The notes under the pieces are model-generated. The model was not told the DNA's origin, did no database searches, and worked only from the letters and a program-made list of their open reading frames with translations. From Casuarius casuarius (Eukaryota; Chordata; Aves; Casuariiformes; Casuariidae), in the NCBI GenBank assembly GCA_003342895.1, contig PTFA01000011.1, positions 2,128,629 to 2,192,628 on the forward strand: 64,000 nucleotides of DNA, given 5' to 3'. Below are positions 39,001 through 51,742 of this stretch, piece by piece. Position 1 is the stretch's first letter, and each line of letters starts with the position of its first letter. The position numbers and the translations under genes are program-made.

Positions 39001-41304
39001 AGGCCTTTCAGTGAAGAGGGATNCCATCATATTAAAATCAACATATGAATGCCTAAGTAAAACCCATAAATCTGTCATTTCTTGGCTTTCCAGTGCTTCA
39101 CTTTCCAAATAAACAACGTTTTTTACTACAGCTGTTTGCACATCAGGTTTTTTTTTCTCCCCCAAAGCAGACTTAGAGAGCAATTCTATTATTGTACTTT
39201 TCATGAGGTATCATCCAAGGACCTAAGCTTTTCGCACAGGTATCNTACTGCTGCAGGTACTGGACTAATTACAATGACTGGCAAAGGATTCTTCCTCTCC
39301 CCACTGCCTCCCAACTCAAGCAGATGCCACAGTCTCTGCTGCTTCCCTGGAGATGGCAGAAAACTTGCTCTTTCAAAGGCACTTCCCAAACTGAAGGGAT
39401 TTCCTCTGTCTAATAGCAAAAGCCTTTTCCAAACACTACATGGATTAATATTGCTCAAAGAAAGGTCACATGAATCCTTTCTAATGGAAAAAGCATTAAG
39501 TGACTTAACTTCTCCAGTTGATACCAGCACCTCCCATAATACCAGTCAGTGGTGGTTGCAGCTTACTTATAAACAGTAGAAAATATTCAGTGGTATTTGT
39601 ACTGTGTTTTGACTCAGTGCAAACTAGGAAGACTATGATTCCTTACTGGAGACTGAGCACACCCTTTTACCCTTTTTAAATCTGATTTAGGTTGTAGGGG
39701 GTGAAGAGAGGGTGCTGGTTCCCTGAATACTTAGTCTTATGGTTTTGGGTTACTGGAAAGTTACCCCTTTCAGTTTTAAACAAAGGTTCCTTACCCTTCT
39801 ACTACAACACACTGTAGTATTTGTTTGTCCTCGCTTCCTATTCATTACAAACTTTTTTCCTTTATATTCACTTCCCTAAAAGCAAAAGAACATATATTCT
39901 GTTCCTGATTTATCTGTGTCATTCTGTTGAATTAAAAGGAACACAGAAAGTAACCAAGGACAAAATCTGATTAAGTGTGTAGTAAATTTGTTAACTCACA
40001 TTTTGAGAATATGAAAACATTAATTGTCACAAAAAGTTTCTGTCTATATACCAGTCCTCTTCTCAGCATAGATGACATAACAGAAGCTAGAGTGAAGTCT
40101 CATTAGCAAGACTTCATTATCTTGAAAACAGATTACCAACATTTATTATTATAGAATGAAATATTACCATAGATAAAATTATACCTTTCATAATAAAGAA
40201 ACACTCTGATGTTTGAAAAACTTTGATTTTTTCATTATGCCTGTTCATTTATTTGTTAATTCACAAAATTCAATAAACCTAAGTCTACAAGTAGGTTGTG
40301 AGAATTAGTGAGATTCTAATGTATTGTAGCGATAACATTGTTCACTGTATAATTAAGAAGAAATTAATTAAGCAGTACTTTAAATATACGGTCAAGCCCA
40401 CTTATCAGTTCACTTAATGAAATGGTCTTCCTAAACGGATAGCTTTTTTTCCATGCACCAAGCCATCTTGCATTAGTGTAGTGCAAATGTGCTCATTTAA
40501 TATCATTTGGAATTATATGATTTCTCTTTTTAATGTCAAGAGAAAATCACTGGTTTCTTGCTCCAAAGAGCAATTCTTATCAATGTCAATTATTGCACAG
40601 GGCACAAGCAGATCTGCAAATTTAAACAGATTTTTTTGCAATAGTTATTGCCTTCAGTCTAGTTGGACAGTGCAGATGCAATAAGAGGTATTGTATTTTT
40701 ATCCATATGCATAAAGACAAGATTTGAAAGTCTTTAAGACACAAAAAGTCTTTAAGTTTTTAACATACCCTTTTTAAGGTGGCAAAGCCATTTCAACCAT
40801 ACACAGAGTCAAAATCCCCTCTATGTACTGCATTTCAACTGCTGTGAAGTACACACACAGTTTTGCTGATGGCGACTCCTGTCCTGAATTATGTGCCTAC
40901 TGCTTCCCTGAGACCACCAAGTAGGTGGCAGAGTATCACAGGGTTGATGGTAAGACCAGCACATCTGAATGGAACCTACATGGATTAAGGAAAAAAAAGC
41001 TGGCAACAGTTACAATGGCCCTAGGTACCTGTGTTTCAATCAAAGTCAGAAGAACTAAGCTACTATCTTGCAGACTTTTAAAAAATGCATAAAAAGGTGG
41101 AAAAATATACAGAGTAAGTGCTACATCAAGGACTCATACAAGAACAGACATAGTTACTGAGGGCATATGCTCTGCTCTTCATCTTAGGAAAAAACAGTAA
41201 AAGTGGGTGTCAGAATGGAGAGGCACCACATAGCCCTAACACAGTGTCCTTTTATACTCTTACTTAATCTGATTCTCAAAACTGGTTTCTTTGAACATTA
41301 GTGA

Positions 41305-41320
41305 TTTTTTTTTTTTTTTT
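41305..41320. repeat. T16 homopolymer
   Basis: An uninterrupted run of sixteen T with no visible retrocopy attached. Confidence 0.85.
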
Positions 41321-44300
41321 GCATTCAAATATCTTGGTACCCCTACCAAGAAAAAGAAACGTGTGAGTTCAGAGGTAGCAGAAAATTCTGAGTTGTTAAA
41401 GTATAGGTAAAAAACTTCAGATAGAGTAAGGTGATGGTAAAGGGCTTAGCATGTTTGGATGGCATCAGAATAAATCTGAATAACATCTCCAGATTCCACA
41501 AGATGAATTGGGCTGTTTTATCAATCAGGAAGTCCAGATGAAGTTTGCTGTTTCTAAATCTCTAATCAACCATTTGTTCTGCAGTACCATGCCATTCTAG
41601 AGTTGGTCCTGGTTTCTGCTGTGGAGACTTGTGTGGTACTCAGATCACCAAGGGCATCTGGAGATGCCTACATCCAAGCCAGCTGTCCACACTCCTTGTA
41701 GTGTTCAGGGACAGAAACTGACACTTCTAGGGCAAGATTCATCTCCTTCTAAAGCAAATGTAGAAAACACGCTGGATGACTTGCCCCACAGTCACCCATT
41801 GTTTCTTCTGCTAACAGCAGAGGGAGCCTTGAGTAAATTGCTTTGATGTACGCATCAGCACTATGAACGTTAAGGGTAAGAGGAGATGAATCCCCTCCCA
41901 GCTGACTGCATTTACTACATTACTACACTTACACTTACTTTCTTGTTCTTTCTCAGTGTTATGCTCTGACTGTAAAATGGTAACAGAGAAACAGTATCAA
42001 CAATAGATGAACTTGCCTTCCAAGTCACACTGAAATTATTTTTGTNTGTTGATGTCTGAAGTTCTCCATACTAATACACTCTTTAACAGTGCCAGACAAA
42101 AACACAGGCCAATTTGGGCAGTTAGTCACTGGCATTGCCCTCCAGGTGCTCATTACATATGCTAAAGTAAGCAACTCTGGTTGTTACTCCTGTGCCTTAA
42201 TTATACACATCATTTTCTGATTAGTGATGGCCCTGGTGTTGTAACAGGTGTAGACCATTTAATACCAACTCACAAAGGTCAATGCTATGTAGAACACTGC
42301 ACTACTGCAGCTGACTGTATAAGGTTCAAAAACTCATGTACACTTACATGCAATCCTCATACGGACAGGAGATGAATACCTTGAATAATATAAACCCTGG
42401 ACAACCTAAAGAAAAGGCTATGTGAAGACTGAAAGAGTTGCTAGAGCTCATATATTGAGAAACAATAGAAAGTTCTAGGTCTACCCCACTAGGTCATGCT
42501 GCCTTTCTGGCCATCAAACACGTATTTAACGATCGATCACTTTGTATTCCCAGTATATGCACTGGTTGGTATTTAAACTTCAAACCTCTTTTGTATGATA
42601 CTTTACAAATCCGAATTTATACAATTCTCCCCTACAAATCTAAGGTTGTAAAAAACATTTATTCTTTTCACACTCTTCTCATGAAGTCTTCCTCTCCACA
42701 AAGTTTTTTGTTTTGATTTAAGCTAAATTTAACATTCCTGTGCCAATTTTACCTTCCCGAAGAGCTCTCCAGTTGGTCTTTACAGCAACCTTTGCGAAGC
42801 AGCTCCTCTGCCAACAGATGAACTTCGGTGTTGTTTTTACAATACTATTATGTTCGCCATGCATGAAACATTAAGCTTATGAGAGGCTGCCAGTCTGGAG
42901 GCAGCAGACTGGTTTAAACGCCTCAGGGGTGCCATGCCAATCAATTCTATTGTCTCTCTTTTACCAGCCATAGAAATATGTATTAATGAAGAGTGAATAA
43001 TTAAAGAGAGGGGATGAATTATAAGGGACAAGAAAATGTCATGAGAATGGAAACTCAAAAGAAAGGAAATGGGTAACAAATAGCATGCTTTATGAGTTAG
43101 AGAATGATCCCATCCACTGAAACTATGTTCCTGAAACGTATTAATGCTTGCAGCGTGCCACTTACAAATATCGAACATACATACCTTCCTCATTTGCCTC
43201 ATTTTGGACCTCCAGAACATCTAGTTGGATCTGAAGGTATCAAAAGCTGATGTGAAGGGCTGCAGGAGAGATGAAAACTACCTCTCCATTAAAGTCCTAC
43301 AATACGCAGGATCAATTCCAACAACTGTAACTGACTTCATAACAGAGTAACCCTCCCTGTTCTGTCAGCACTTCGCACAGGAAAATAGCATGTGTTCTCC
43401 ATATGTTAAGCTGAAGAAACCAGAGGTTCATTAATACGTCCGTTTCTATTATGGATTTCAAATAAGTAAGAGNAGCGTCTGCTAAGTTTCTTAAAACATA
43501 TGGAAATCCTCATCTCTCTAGTCCACACTGAGAAAATGAAATACTGCAGCTTTGCTCTTCGGAGAAGACACACCTCTACCTACTCATCGGGGTCCCTCTC
43601 AACTAGGCATTTCTGTCTTGATGTGTTTTTAGAACCACATGGATCCACCTGGAGTACATGCCTAGAAAGAATACTGACCATCTCTCAGAGAGTTAGCATT
43701 CTCCATAAACCTCAGTTTGATTTACTGTTCCTTATATCTAACCACTTTTTCACTAGATCTCCTTGCTGTCAGTCCTGCTTATCTTCTCAATTGCCCAATG
43801 AAAGGCAAAACATATTCGCTAATGAGTTCTATGTACTTATTGCCACGTTCCACTCTGTGTTTCTACCACAGTCTCAGGTAACCAGAAAAGTGCATCAACC
43901 ACTGCTCAGAAAAAGTACTGGATTTTCTTATCTCATTTTCAGCATAAAAACATCTGTGACAAAGTCCACAGAGGCTCAACCAGAAACCTCACCACAGGCA
44001 TGCTCAGTTCAACACTTTGAGCACAGCTCCTTGAGGATTCACTGGGCCAAATTAGGTCCCCACTTGTATAGTTGCAAGGTAATGTTGTCTCCAAGAATAC
44101 AGTGAGTAAAGCATAAAGTGAAGTACAATAAAAAATCACAACAATTACAGAGGAGGTTCAGATATTAAAACAGCTTAACAAGCAAAATAGAAACAGCCTG
44201 CAGTACAGATAACTTCTGTATGAGCATTAGTAACATAACCTATGAGGTTTTGCTCTAGCAGTTGTCAGAAGTGAAATAAAATCCAGATTTGTGTGAAGTA

Positions 44301-44430
44301 CTGACTAAAATGATAATAAAAAAAATATTTATCTGGTTGCCAGGCTAACTCCTTTTTTCCCTGCTATGAAAACATAGAAACAACATAGCATTATACAGAA
44401 ATCTTAAGAAAACTTGCATACTTCAGTTTT

Positions 44431-44444
44431 GGGGGGTTGGGGGG
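44431..44444 (+). repeat. G-rich tract GGGGGGTTGGGGGG
   Basis: Two runs of six G separated by TT. Each run can split into two shorter runs, so a two-tetrad intramolecular G-quadruplex or a four-strand dimeric structure is possible. It stands out in AT-rich surroundings. No role can be assigned. Confidence 0.6.
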
Positions 44445-47400
44445 TCAGTCACAAAGACCATGAGTTTCTTCTAAATGTAACTGAAAGTAAAATTACTATT
44501 TAAAACCTGACACAAGAAAGAAATTTTATGGATGTGGGATACCATCTGATTTATGAAACTCACATAACAATGGATATCACTTACTAGTTGGAGATCGTAT
44601 TAGTGGACAGTGGGATATGGGATTCAGAAGACGACAGTAAAAAGTTAAATATTAGAGGTGGTAAATTAAAGAAGATATTAGTTCATTAGGTAATATGCTA
44701 AGATATTGCACTGTGGAAGAGCACAACACAAACTTTACTTGTTTTTAAGAACACTAGCATTTACTTCCAAGCAGTTTCTAAATCTTAGGCCACTCGTGTG
44801 ACCTCACTTGCTAAAAGGCTAGCAGTGCTCTCAAATACTATCCCAAGAGCATAATTGTATACAAAAAAATCTTACTTGATTTGATGCTGATTTAAAAGTT
44901 CATTTTTAAAGGCCAGCTAGTTCCAGAAATCTCAGATAATGCATTATTTCATTCTAGACTAGAGAGAAGCCAGAAATCTTCTTTAATGGATGCTTATTTC
45001 TCTATAGATTGTTTTCCAGCATTTGGTTACAACTACAAGCATATGGTATTGTTAGCACTCAAATGATGATGACTTCTACAGTGGACAACTGAATTTCTCA
45101 AAGACTGAAGTCTTAACAGTACTCAAGGGCAGGCAGCTGTGGGGTGCAGTGCTATTAAACAGTGGATGCATTCCTCTCTTTCGTGATTAAAGTTTAGATC
45201 ATACACAAAACTTCAACCTCTGGAAATTACATAGCAGCAAATTTATTTTGAAGCTTAATGTATGGGTTTTACTGGCTTCAAATTCACTTGCATTTGGAGC
45301 AGTGGCTCAGTGACAAGATTTATCAGAGGAGTTAGCCACACCTTCCTTCACTGCAATCCCAAAAGGACAAGCAGCAGATTTCAGAATCTCATTTGCCAGC
45401 ACTCTAACCTTCAGTGAGTAGCCTAGTGAAGATCTAGTAATTACTAGATTGTATTTAGGCCCCAAATAATTTGTACTCCAAATTAACATTTACGAGAATA
45501 TGCCCAAATTCTAAGTAACAAGAAATTAAATTACGACAGCAACCTGCAGATAACCCCTGTTTTTTCCACAAAGTTTTCTTCCTTTCCTTTTCTCTTCATT
45601 TGGATGGGCAGTAAGTAAATTCTTCAGCTATCCTAGATCTGAAGGGACACAACAGGCTTTCTACAAACTGTATTAAACACAGTCAGTATAAACAGATAAA
45701 TAAAACGGACCACGAAGACTAAAATCACATTGCAAAGCCTACGGTGCATTTTGTAAACACTTATAAACTAAATTGGAAATATTATAGGCCATTAGAATTA
45801 CCACAGCCACAGAGCTGGGTTGTAATCAGATGTAAAGGATCATTATTNTTCCCTTCTCATTTTATCAAGCTTCAAAGTACTCTGGAGACACGTGGCCAGT
45901 TCTGCTCCGAGTGAACACTGCCTCTGGCTCTACCACCTGAGCACTCTGAATCTTGATCACCTTCAGCCCTTCTTCTAACCTCCACACATCTTGTTCTCCT
46001 TAGGGTCTCTGAATTTGTAAAAATTACATTTGGTTATGATTAGCTTCAGGTTATCCACTTTCTGTCTCCTTCTCAACTACCTAGTATCCTACTATTCATA
46101 AAGTACACACATCTATATCTATATATAGATAAAGAGATCTTTTAAATCTCCCCAGACTTAATTTAATGCTAACCTGTGAGTTTAACATTCCATTTTTTAT
46201 TGCTCTTGTCAATTTTATGCATATAACTTAGGGTATCTGTTAAGCTTAAATTTATTTTTAATTAGCTACAGGCTATCAGCGTTAAAAATCTAGTGTCATT
46301 TACATCTCTTCTTCATGCCTGTGGAAAAGTAAGTCTAAATTTGACCTATTTAAAGAAGGCTATTATTGAACTGCTTTACTTGGTATGATGATCTAATACT
46401 GTAGAACAGTAAAGCTGAAGCAGAAGGAAATTCTATTTGAAAAGAGTAGTTTTATTCACTCAAAAGGAAAAAAAGGAGCACAGTGATGTGTTAACAGGTT
46501 CTTATGAAGTGAAAAAAGTTTGAGAACCACTGCACTTAACAGCTTTCTGATTTTACCACTGACTCCAAAATACAAAGGAAAAATACAAAACCTTTCCAGT
46601 GTAGCATAAAGTTAACCCCTATAAGGAGGTAGCTGCTAATGTTGGTTACGTACCATCCTTAGCTAGACACATTGTTTTTCAGACATAGAAGAGTGAATGA
46701 CTTACCTCACAGAAGTGAGCATTTATTACAACAGGGCAGCAAAAGCCAATGAAAATATCAGTCCAATTACTCTGATGAAGGTTGAGGTTACACAAGTCAT
46801 AGTGGGGCAAAACCCAAAATACTGGTTCTGATTAAAAACAGAGGAGACATCTGCACTTATGATAAAACCCCTACAACTGCTTTTCTCACTGTTCGACCAT
46901 CATACTCTCCTCTTAGCCACATAAAGGTTATTCATCCTTGATTATTCATCATCCTATGTCTAGGCTTGGTAATTGAATCAAGTAACATATATATATTTCT
47001 AGTAAGTTTCTTCACAAAAAAAGCAAAACAAGCTAGACGACTCAATACAAAAATATATACTTTGATTCTCTTTTGATTACTATTTAGTGTTATTGCACAT
47101 TTTGTACTGATTANCCTGTGTATCTTACAGTATTACAAGACAGCAGGGGGCCACATAATGTAAGACATCAGGAAAACGTCTGATCTCAAAATGGGCCATA
47201 AAAAGAAGTCACAAGAAGAGAACAGGGCAATAAAAATTCTGAGGGGAAAAATGTGAAAGAATGATAGTGGCAAGGAAGTTAAGATTTTAAGATTTACAAT
47301 ACTATATTTTGAAGTACCTGGGAAAGCGAGCAATTTCAAAACCTTTAAGGTCTGTCAGTCGCAGGAAATTAAATACTATAGCAAAACAAACCAACACCGT

Positions 47401-50400
47401 TGTAGAAGTATGATTAGAATTATGTGTGGAAAGAAGCAAGTCTTTTAGCTGAGTCCCTGCACTATCCATGTTCTGTTATGTTTGCAAGTTAGCTATTTGC
47501 TTTCCCAAACAAGCATCTGCCCATGCCACAGGTTGATCCAAAACGACAACCATTGATAATGAAGTATCTCCTGAAATTTTTTGCCATCATACAGGAGAAT
47601 TAGTGACTATTTACAAAACTGACAATTTTTGTAAAATGCTCAGGAAACTCCTAAGTTGGATAGGCTACAATCAAAGAATACACTTGTGCAACCCCTGCTG
47701 TGAAATCAATAAATGTAGACATAATTACCATTAGTTTCAAGAGGTCACATTTGAGAATCCCATACTGAAAAAAGAACACTGTAGAATAATAAAAAGTCCT
47801 ACGAAAAATGTGCACCTCTCAAGAGTGATTTGTTAGCATATATGTGAACTTCAGCATAAAAATGCAGTTCATCCTCATGTTCTCTATTCCATCCTGTCTC
47901 ATTTGTTTGGCAATAGTTTTTACAAATACTACTTACTAAGACTAATCTTTGATGGTAAATCAAACAACCTCTATGCAGAGCTTTGATTTGTAGTGTCCTT
48001 TCTTGGAATCTTAAGGATGTGCACAATATACTAAAAGAAATCTGGGCAATTACTGTACATTAAGGTGGATAAGTCTCCATGTCACTCAAACAGAGCTACA
48101 GTGGGAAATAACTGTTGCTATATGTTGAAGCAAACTTAAAGATGGTATCTCCTAAGAGATAAAATATGTTGCAAGTAGTAATGAATAACTTGTGTCTTTG
48201 AGAAAGAAGTATGATATAAATGGCAACAGAAAGTTTGCAACATACTTGGTTAGTAATAGGTTTCTAAACAATGCAACATATTGAATAAGCTTTGAAAAAG
48301 CTCCATGGCAAAAATCTTGGAGCCATACAGAACACTACTGTTGGTATTTTTATGCGATCTGCATTAAAATGAAAATGAGTTAATGTTCTACTTGATAAAA
48401 TTGTACTAAGAATGGAGATGACTGACAATACTAATTTAGTAGAAAGAGAACAGCAATTGTTTCTTGAATTCAACAGCCTGATAGTCCGTGCACTATTTCT
48501 GCCTATAACATCTGTGACTGGTGAGCATCGGTATAGCTTAATTTGGAAAGCTGAAGAAAAAATGAATGGTGAATTTAGCTATCTACTCCATTCTACCCTA
48601 ATTACAAAAGCAACGCTATGACACTCAGAGAGAAGGTGTATGGTCTGAAAATTTGGTGAATTCCCAGCCATTTATTTCCTTCTTATTAACTTTGTATTTT
48701 GAAATTTAAAATAAAATGGTGACGGATTTACTTATTTTCCTTCGCTTCAAAAGGTGGATACAGGTAACTCTTTAAATAGCACATAATCATATTTTAAACA
48801 TTAAAATGTTTTAAAAATATTTCCAGGTGATATATATTGACAGTATTTTCACTGGATAAGTATGAAGTATGGAATACACCAAATACAGTTCTGCCATGCA
48901 TTATATTGTTCATATTTACATAAAACTTCATAAATGCATGTCATCTGTTTAGATATGAAAAAAGGGCAAGAAACTTTGGCATGAATATTCAAAATATATG
49001 AATTTTAGCCATCAATTCTCAGTGTAAATACATGCTAAAACTCTGACAACTCTGTTTTTGCTGCCACAGTTCTAGGATGTTATTGTCACTGCTCTCAGAA
49101 TATACCAGGATAATACTCTTCATCGAGGTGTCTCCTGCAAGGGTTAAAATGTCATCTCTCCTACATAGATTGGGACACGAAAACAGAAATACGGAAAGTT
49201 GTCCAGTGCTGCGTTCATCAAGTTGGGAAATATACACCAGATCTCCTAAATCCAAGTGGTTTTCCAATTTCCAGCCTATACTATCCTTTCAGCAATCTTG
49301 TAACAAACAATGGAAAACATTTTCAGAGAAAGTTCATCTCGTATTTCCATTTGCACTTGAAAATAAATCAATCTGTGGTCATACATCATTACAAGCAAGT
49401 CCTTTGTTACATAGTATTTTTAATGTCTCCGTTTTGATAAAACCTGCAACTGGGCTTCAAAATAAAGAGGTCTCCATAGACTTTGATTCTAGTAAGAAAT
49501 GCGATGAAATAGAGCAAAATGAAACATTTAAGACAGCGAATTTTATGATGGGAATATGAGAAGTTGATAGTAGCAAATTGGACAGGGAATATTTTTCTGA
49601 GAGATTAACATAGCCCAGCATTAGAAAGCTAAAATTTAGCTGAGGTAATGTGGGAGGCCCAGTAAACTGTAAAGTCAAAACTAAAAAATCCCTGTTGTAA
49701 CTAAAGCATAAAAACACTTTTATTCTAAAAGCACAATTGGTACTCGTGACTGCTGAAGGAGTAACTAATATTATTTTCAATTTCCATTAGATGGTATGTT
49801 TTCTATATATTTCATTTGCTGAATGAAAGAAAACAAGTGTCAGAGGAATGTGATATGATGACACTGCATCTAAGTCTGCAATTACAGATTCATAGCTAAT
49901 GATGTTCTCTGTTCTCTGATATGGAAAAAGCTACTTTGTTTATTACCATTTCTCATAGGAGTCAGTATTATTCAAAGACTCTCTTGAACTTCTGCAGACT
50001 CTGAAAAAAAAAACCCAAGTGTGACTATTTCACAAATGATCTTCTATTTCTCCAAGCATTGTATATACCACATCAACATTCAAAAAAGCCTGATGGCTGT
50101 GATAATATTTTCACAGTTGAGAGCACAGTGTTTCAATATGAACAATACACATCAGCTCAGAGTGGGTGCTCATTTTTCCTAATATACTCAAAGGTCATGT
50201 AACAATTCTGCAGGAGTAAAAAAGACAGAACTAGATAGATAGACAGATAAGTATGTTCATGCTGCCACAACTACAAAATCAATCAGTGCAGGTCAGTTTG
50301 AATGATTCAGTCAGTTGACGGAGAAAGAACTGAGAAGTTTTACTCCTAGTTAGGTATATTTGTACGAAGAGAAAAATAAATAAAATAATGAAAAACACAT

Positions 50401-50787
50401 AAATATTACCTGGCACAGCAAATCTCTTGCCAAAAGATATCTTCAATAATTTACATATGACTGATTGAATGTATTGTAATTAGATGAGAAATACTAGCTG
50501 GCTTATATTTTGATATAGGCATTGTTTTTCAACCACTGAAGGTAGCTACTGGCTGGTAGCGTATTAGAAAGTTCAGCTATCTGTCAAAAGTAGCAACTGG
50601 GTCACAATAGTGTATTTCTTCCCAGTCTTGCCTTAGAATCTGAAACCACTATCACACTACAAAATAATATAGAAGGCATATTTAACTAATATTCTCTCCT
50701 TTCTTCAAGGAACAGGGCAAATTTTAATTAAAATAAATAGAGGAGGTTTTATCTGCCATTTAGACTGCAGAACAATGGACAACATAC

Positions 50788-51047
50788 AGAAGTTAAAACA
50801 CAGAAAAGTTCAAGTAGATATTATGAAAAAAAAAATTCACCATGAAGGTAGTCAAACACTGGAATGGGTTGCCCAGAGAGGTTATGAAATCTCCATCCTT
50901 GACAATATTCAAAAATCGACTTGTTAAACAGCTTAATCTAACTTTGAAGTTGGATCCAACCTCAAAGTTAGTCCTGCTCTGAGTGGAGGTTTGGACCAGA
51001 CGACTTCCAGAAGTCCCTTCCAACCTAAATTATTACATGATTCTATG
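50788..51047 (+). mobile_element. CR1 LINE 3' fragment (about 260 bp)
   Basis: Matches the 3' UTR end of avian CR1 in sense orientation: the phrase ggaatgggttgcccagagag, then tctccatccttgacaatatt, then gtcccttccaacctaaatta, ending in the family's tgattctatg octamer repeat. It is severely 5' truncated, as usual. The expected 'ttgaagttgg' followed by 'gtcctgctctgag' is interrupted by an extra segment that forms a palindrome (see the separate entry). The 76-codon minus-strand frame at 50793-51023 is antisense to this element and not a gene. Confidence 0.93.
50940..50969. repeat. Near-perfect 30-bp palindrome within CR1
   Basis: The sequence centres on ggatcc and reads aactttgaagttgg on the left against the complement of ccaacctcaaagtt on the right. 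One base pair is mismatched (the a in 'gaag' facing the c in 'ctc'). The right half is absent from the CR1 consensus as I know it, so an inverted copy of the left arm was probably inserted after integration, or in the source copy. Confidence 0.85.
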
Positions 51048-51682
51048 CAACTATTACATGAAAGAAGTGGGTACTAACAATTTAGTGAAGCAATAAAAGA
51101 GTTTACAGTGATTCTGTTCTTTTCCTGAAGAGAACTCCTAATTTCAAATGACAACTGGCTGAGCAATCTCTGCTTCCTCTTCCTAAGTTTTACTTAAGTA
51201 GTGACAGTAATGCCAAGCAACAAAGAGGAGAAGAAGAGTCATACTCACAAAAAATGAGATTGTATCTCACTCCTGTTGGAAGCTTTGTATGTAAAGCCTA
51301 CAGTTTTGGTGTAGATTATACATTCACGGGGGAGCTAGTGAACAGAACAAGGCAGCATTGGGGGCCTCATCATTTTCCTCCCGCAGTGAATCAAAGTTGC
51401 TTTCTGGTAACTATTTGAGTATGGAGTAAAGACAAAGATTCCAGGTAGGCCACAAATCTCTGGGGTTTTGTGGTGGACATGGTTTCACAGCATCCTTTCT
51501 GGATGGGGCAGTAGGTAAATTCTCTGAGGAACTGAAAAGGTAATGCCCTCTGAGGCAGAAGAGCATGAAGTCCCCACCACTGTCAAATAGACTGGCCAAA
51601 GTTACTTAGTGTATAGAGTGTACTGGTCCTTCAGTATTTCCAGGCAGGAAAATCATGTTCCAGAAACGAATACTAAAAATTA
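51048..51682. other. Non-coding DNA, no gene seen
   Basis: No recognisable element or gene between the CR1 fragment and the 20-bp tandem repeat. Confidence 0.5.
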
Positions 51683-51742
51683 GTATCCACTTCCAACATT
51701 CTGTATCCACTTCCAACATTCTGTATCCACTTCCAACATTCT
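51683..51742. repeat. Minisatellite, three perfect 20-bp copies
   Basis: The unit gtatccacttccaacattct occurs three times head to tail without any mismatch (51683, 51703, 51723). Identity between copies suggests recent expansion and possible length polymorphism. Confidence 0.95.

Larger units (their letters stand above)
36050..50787. other. Long non-coding stretch, no gene supported
   Basis: Nearly 15 kb without a recognisable gene or named transposon. A slightly GC-richer block at 36540-37220 contains a 164-codon minus-strand frame (36730-37224). It also contains an acceptor-donor pair around a 37-base stretch (36582-36618), listed under findings. The longest frame of the window, 201 codons on the plus strand (43500-44105), lies here. 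So does a 160-codon plus-strand frame at 49077-49559 preceded by an acceptor-like ctgccacag. None has a recognisable domain. N bases recur at 36630, 38143, 39023, 39245, 42046, 43473, 45847 and 47114. Confidence 0.45.
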
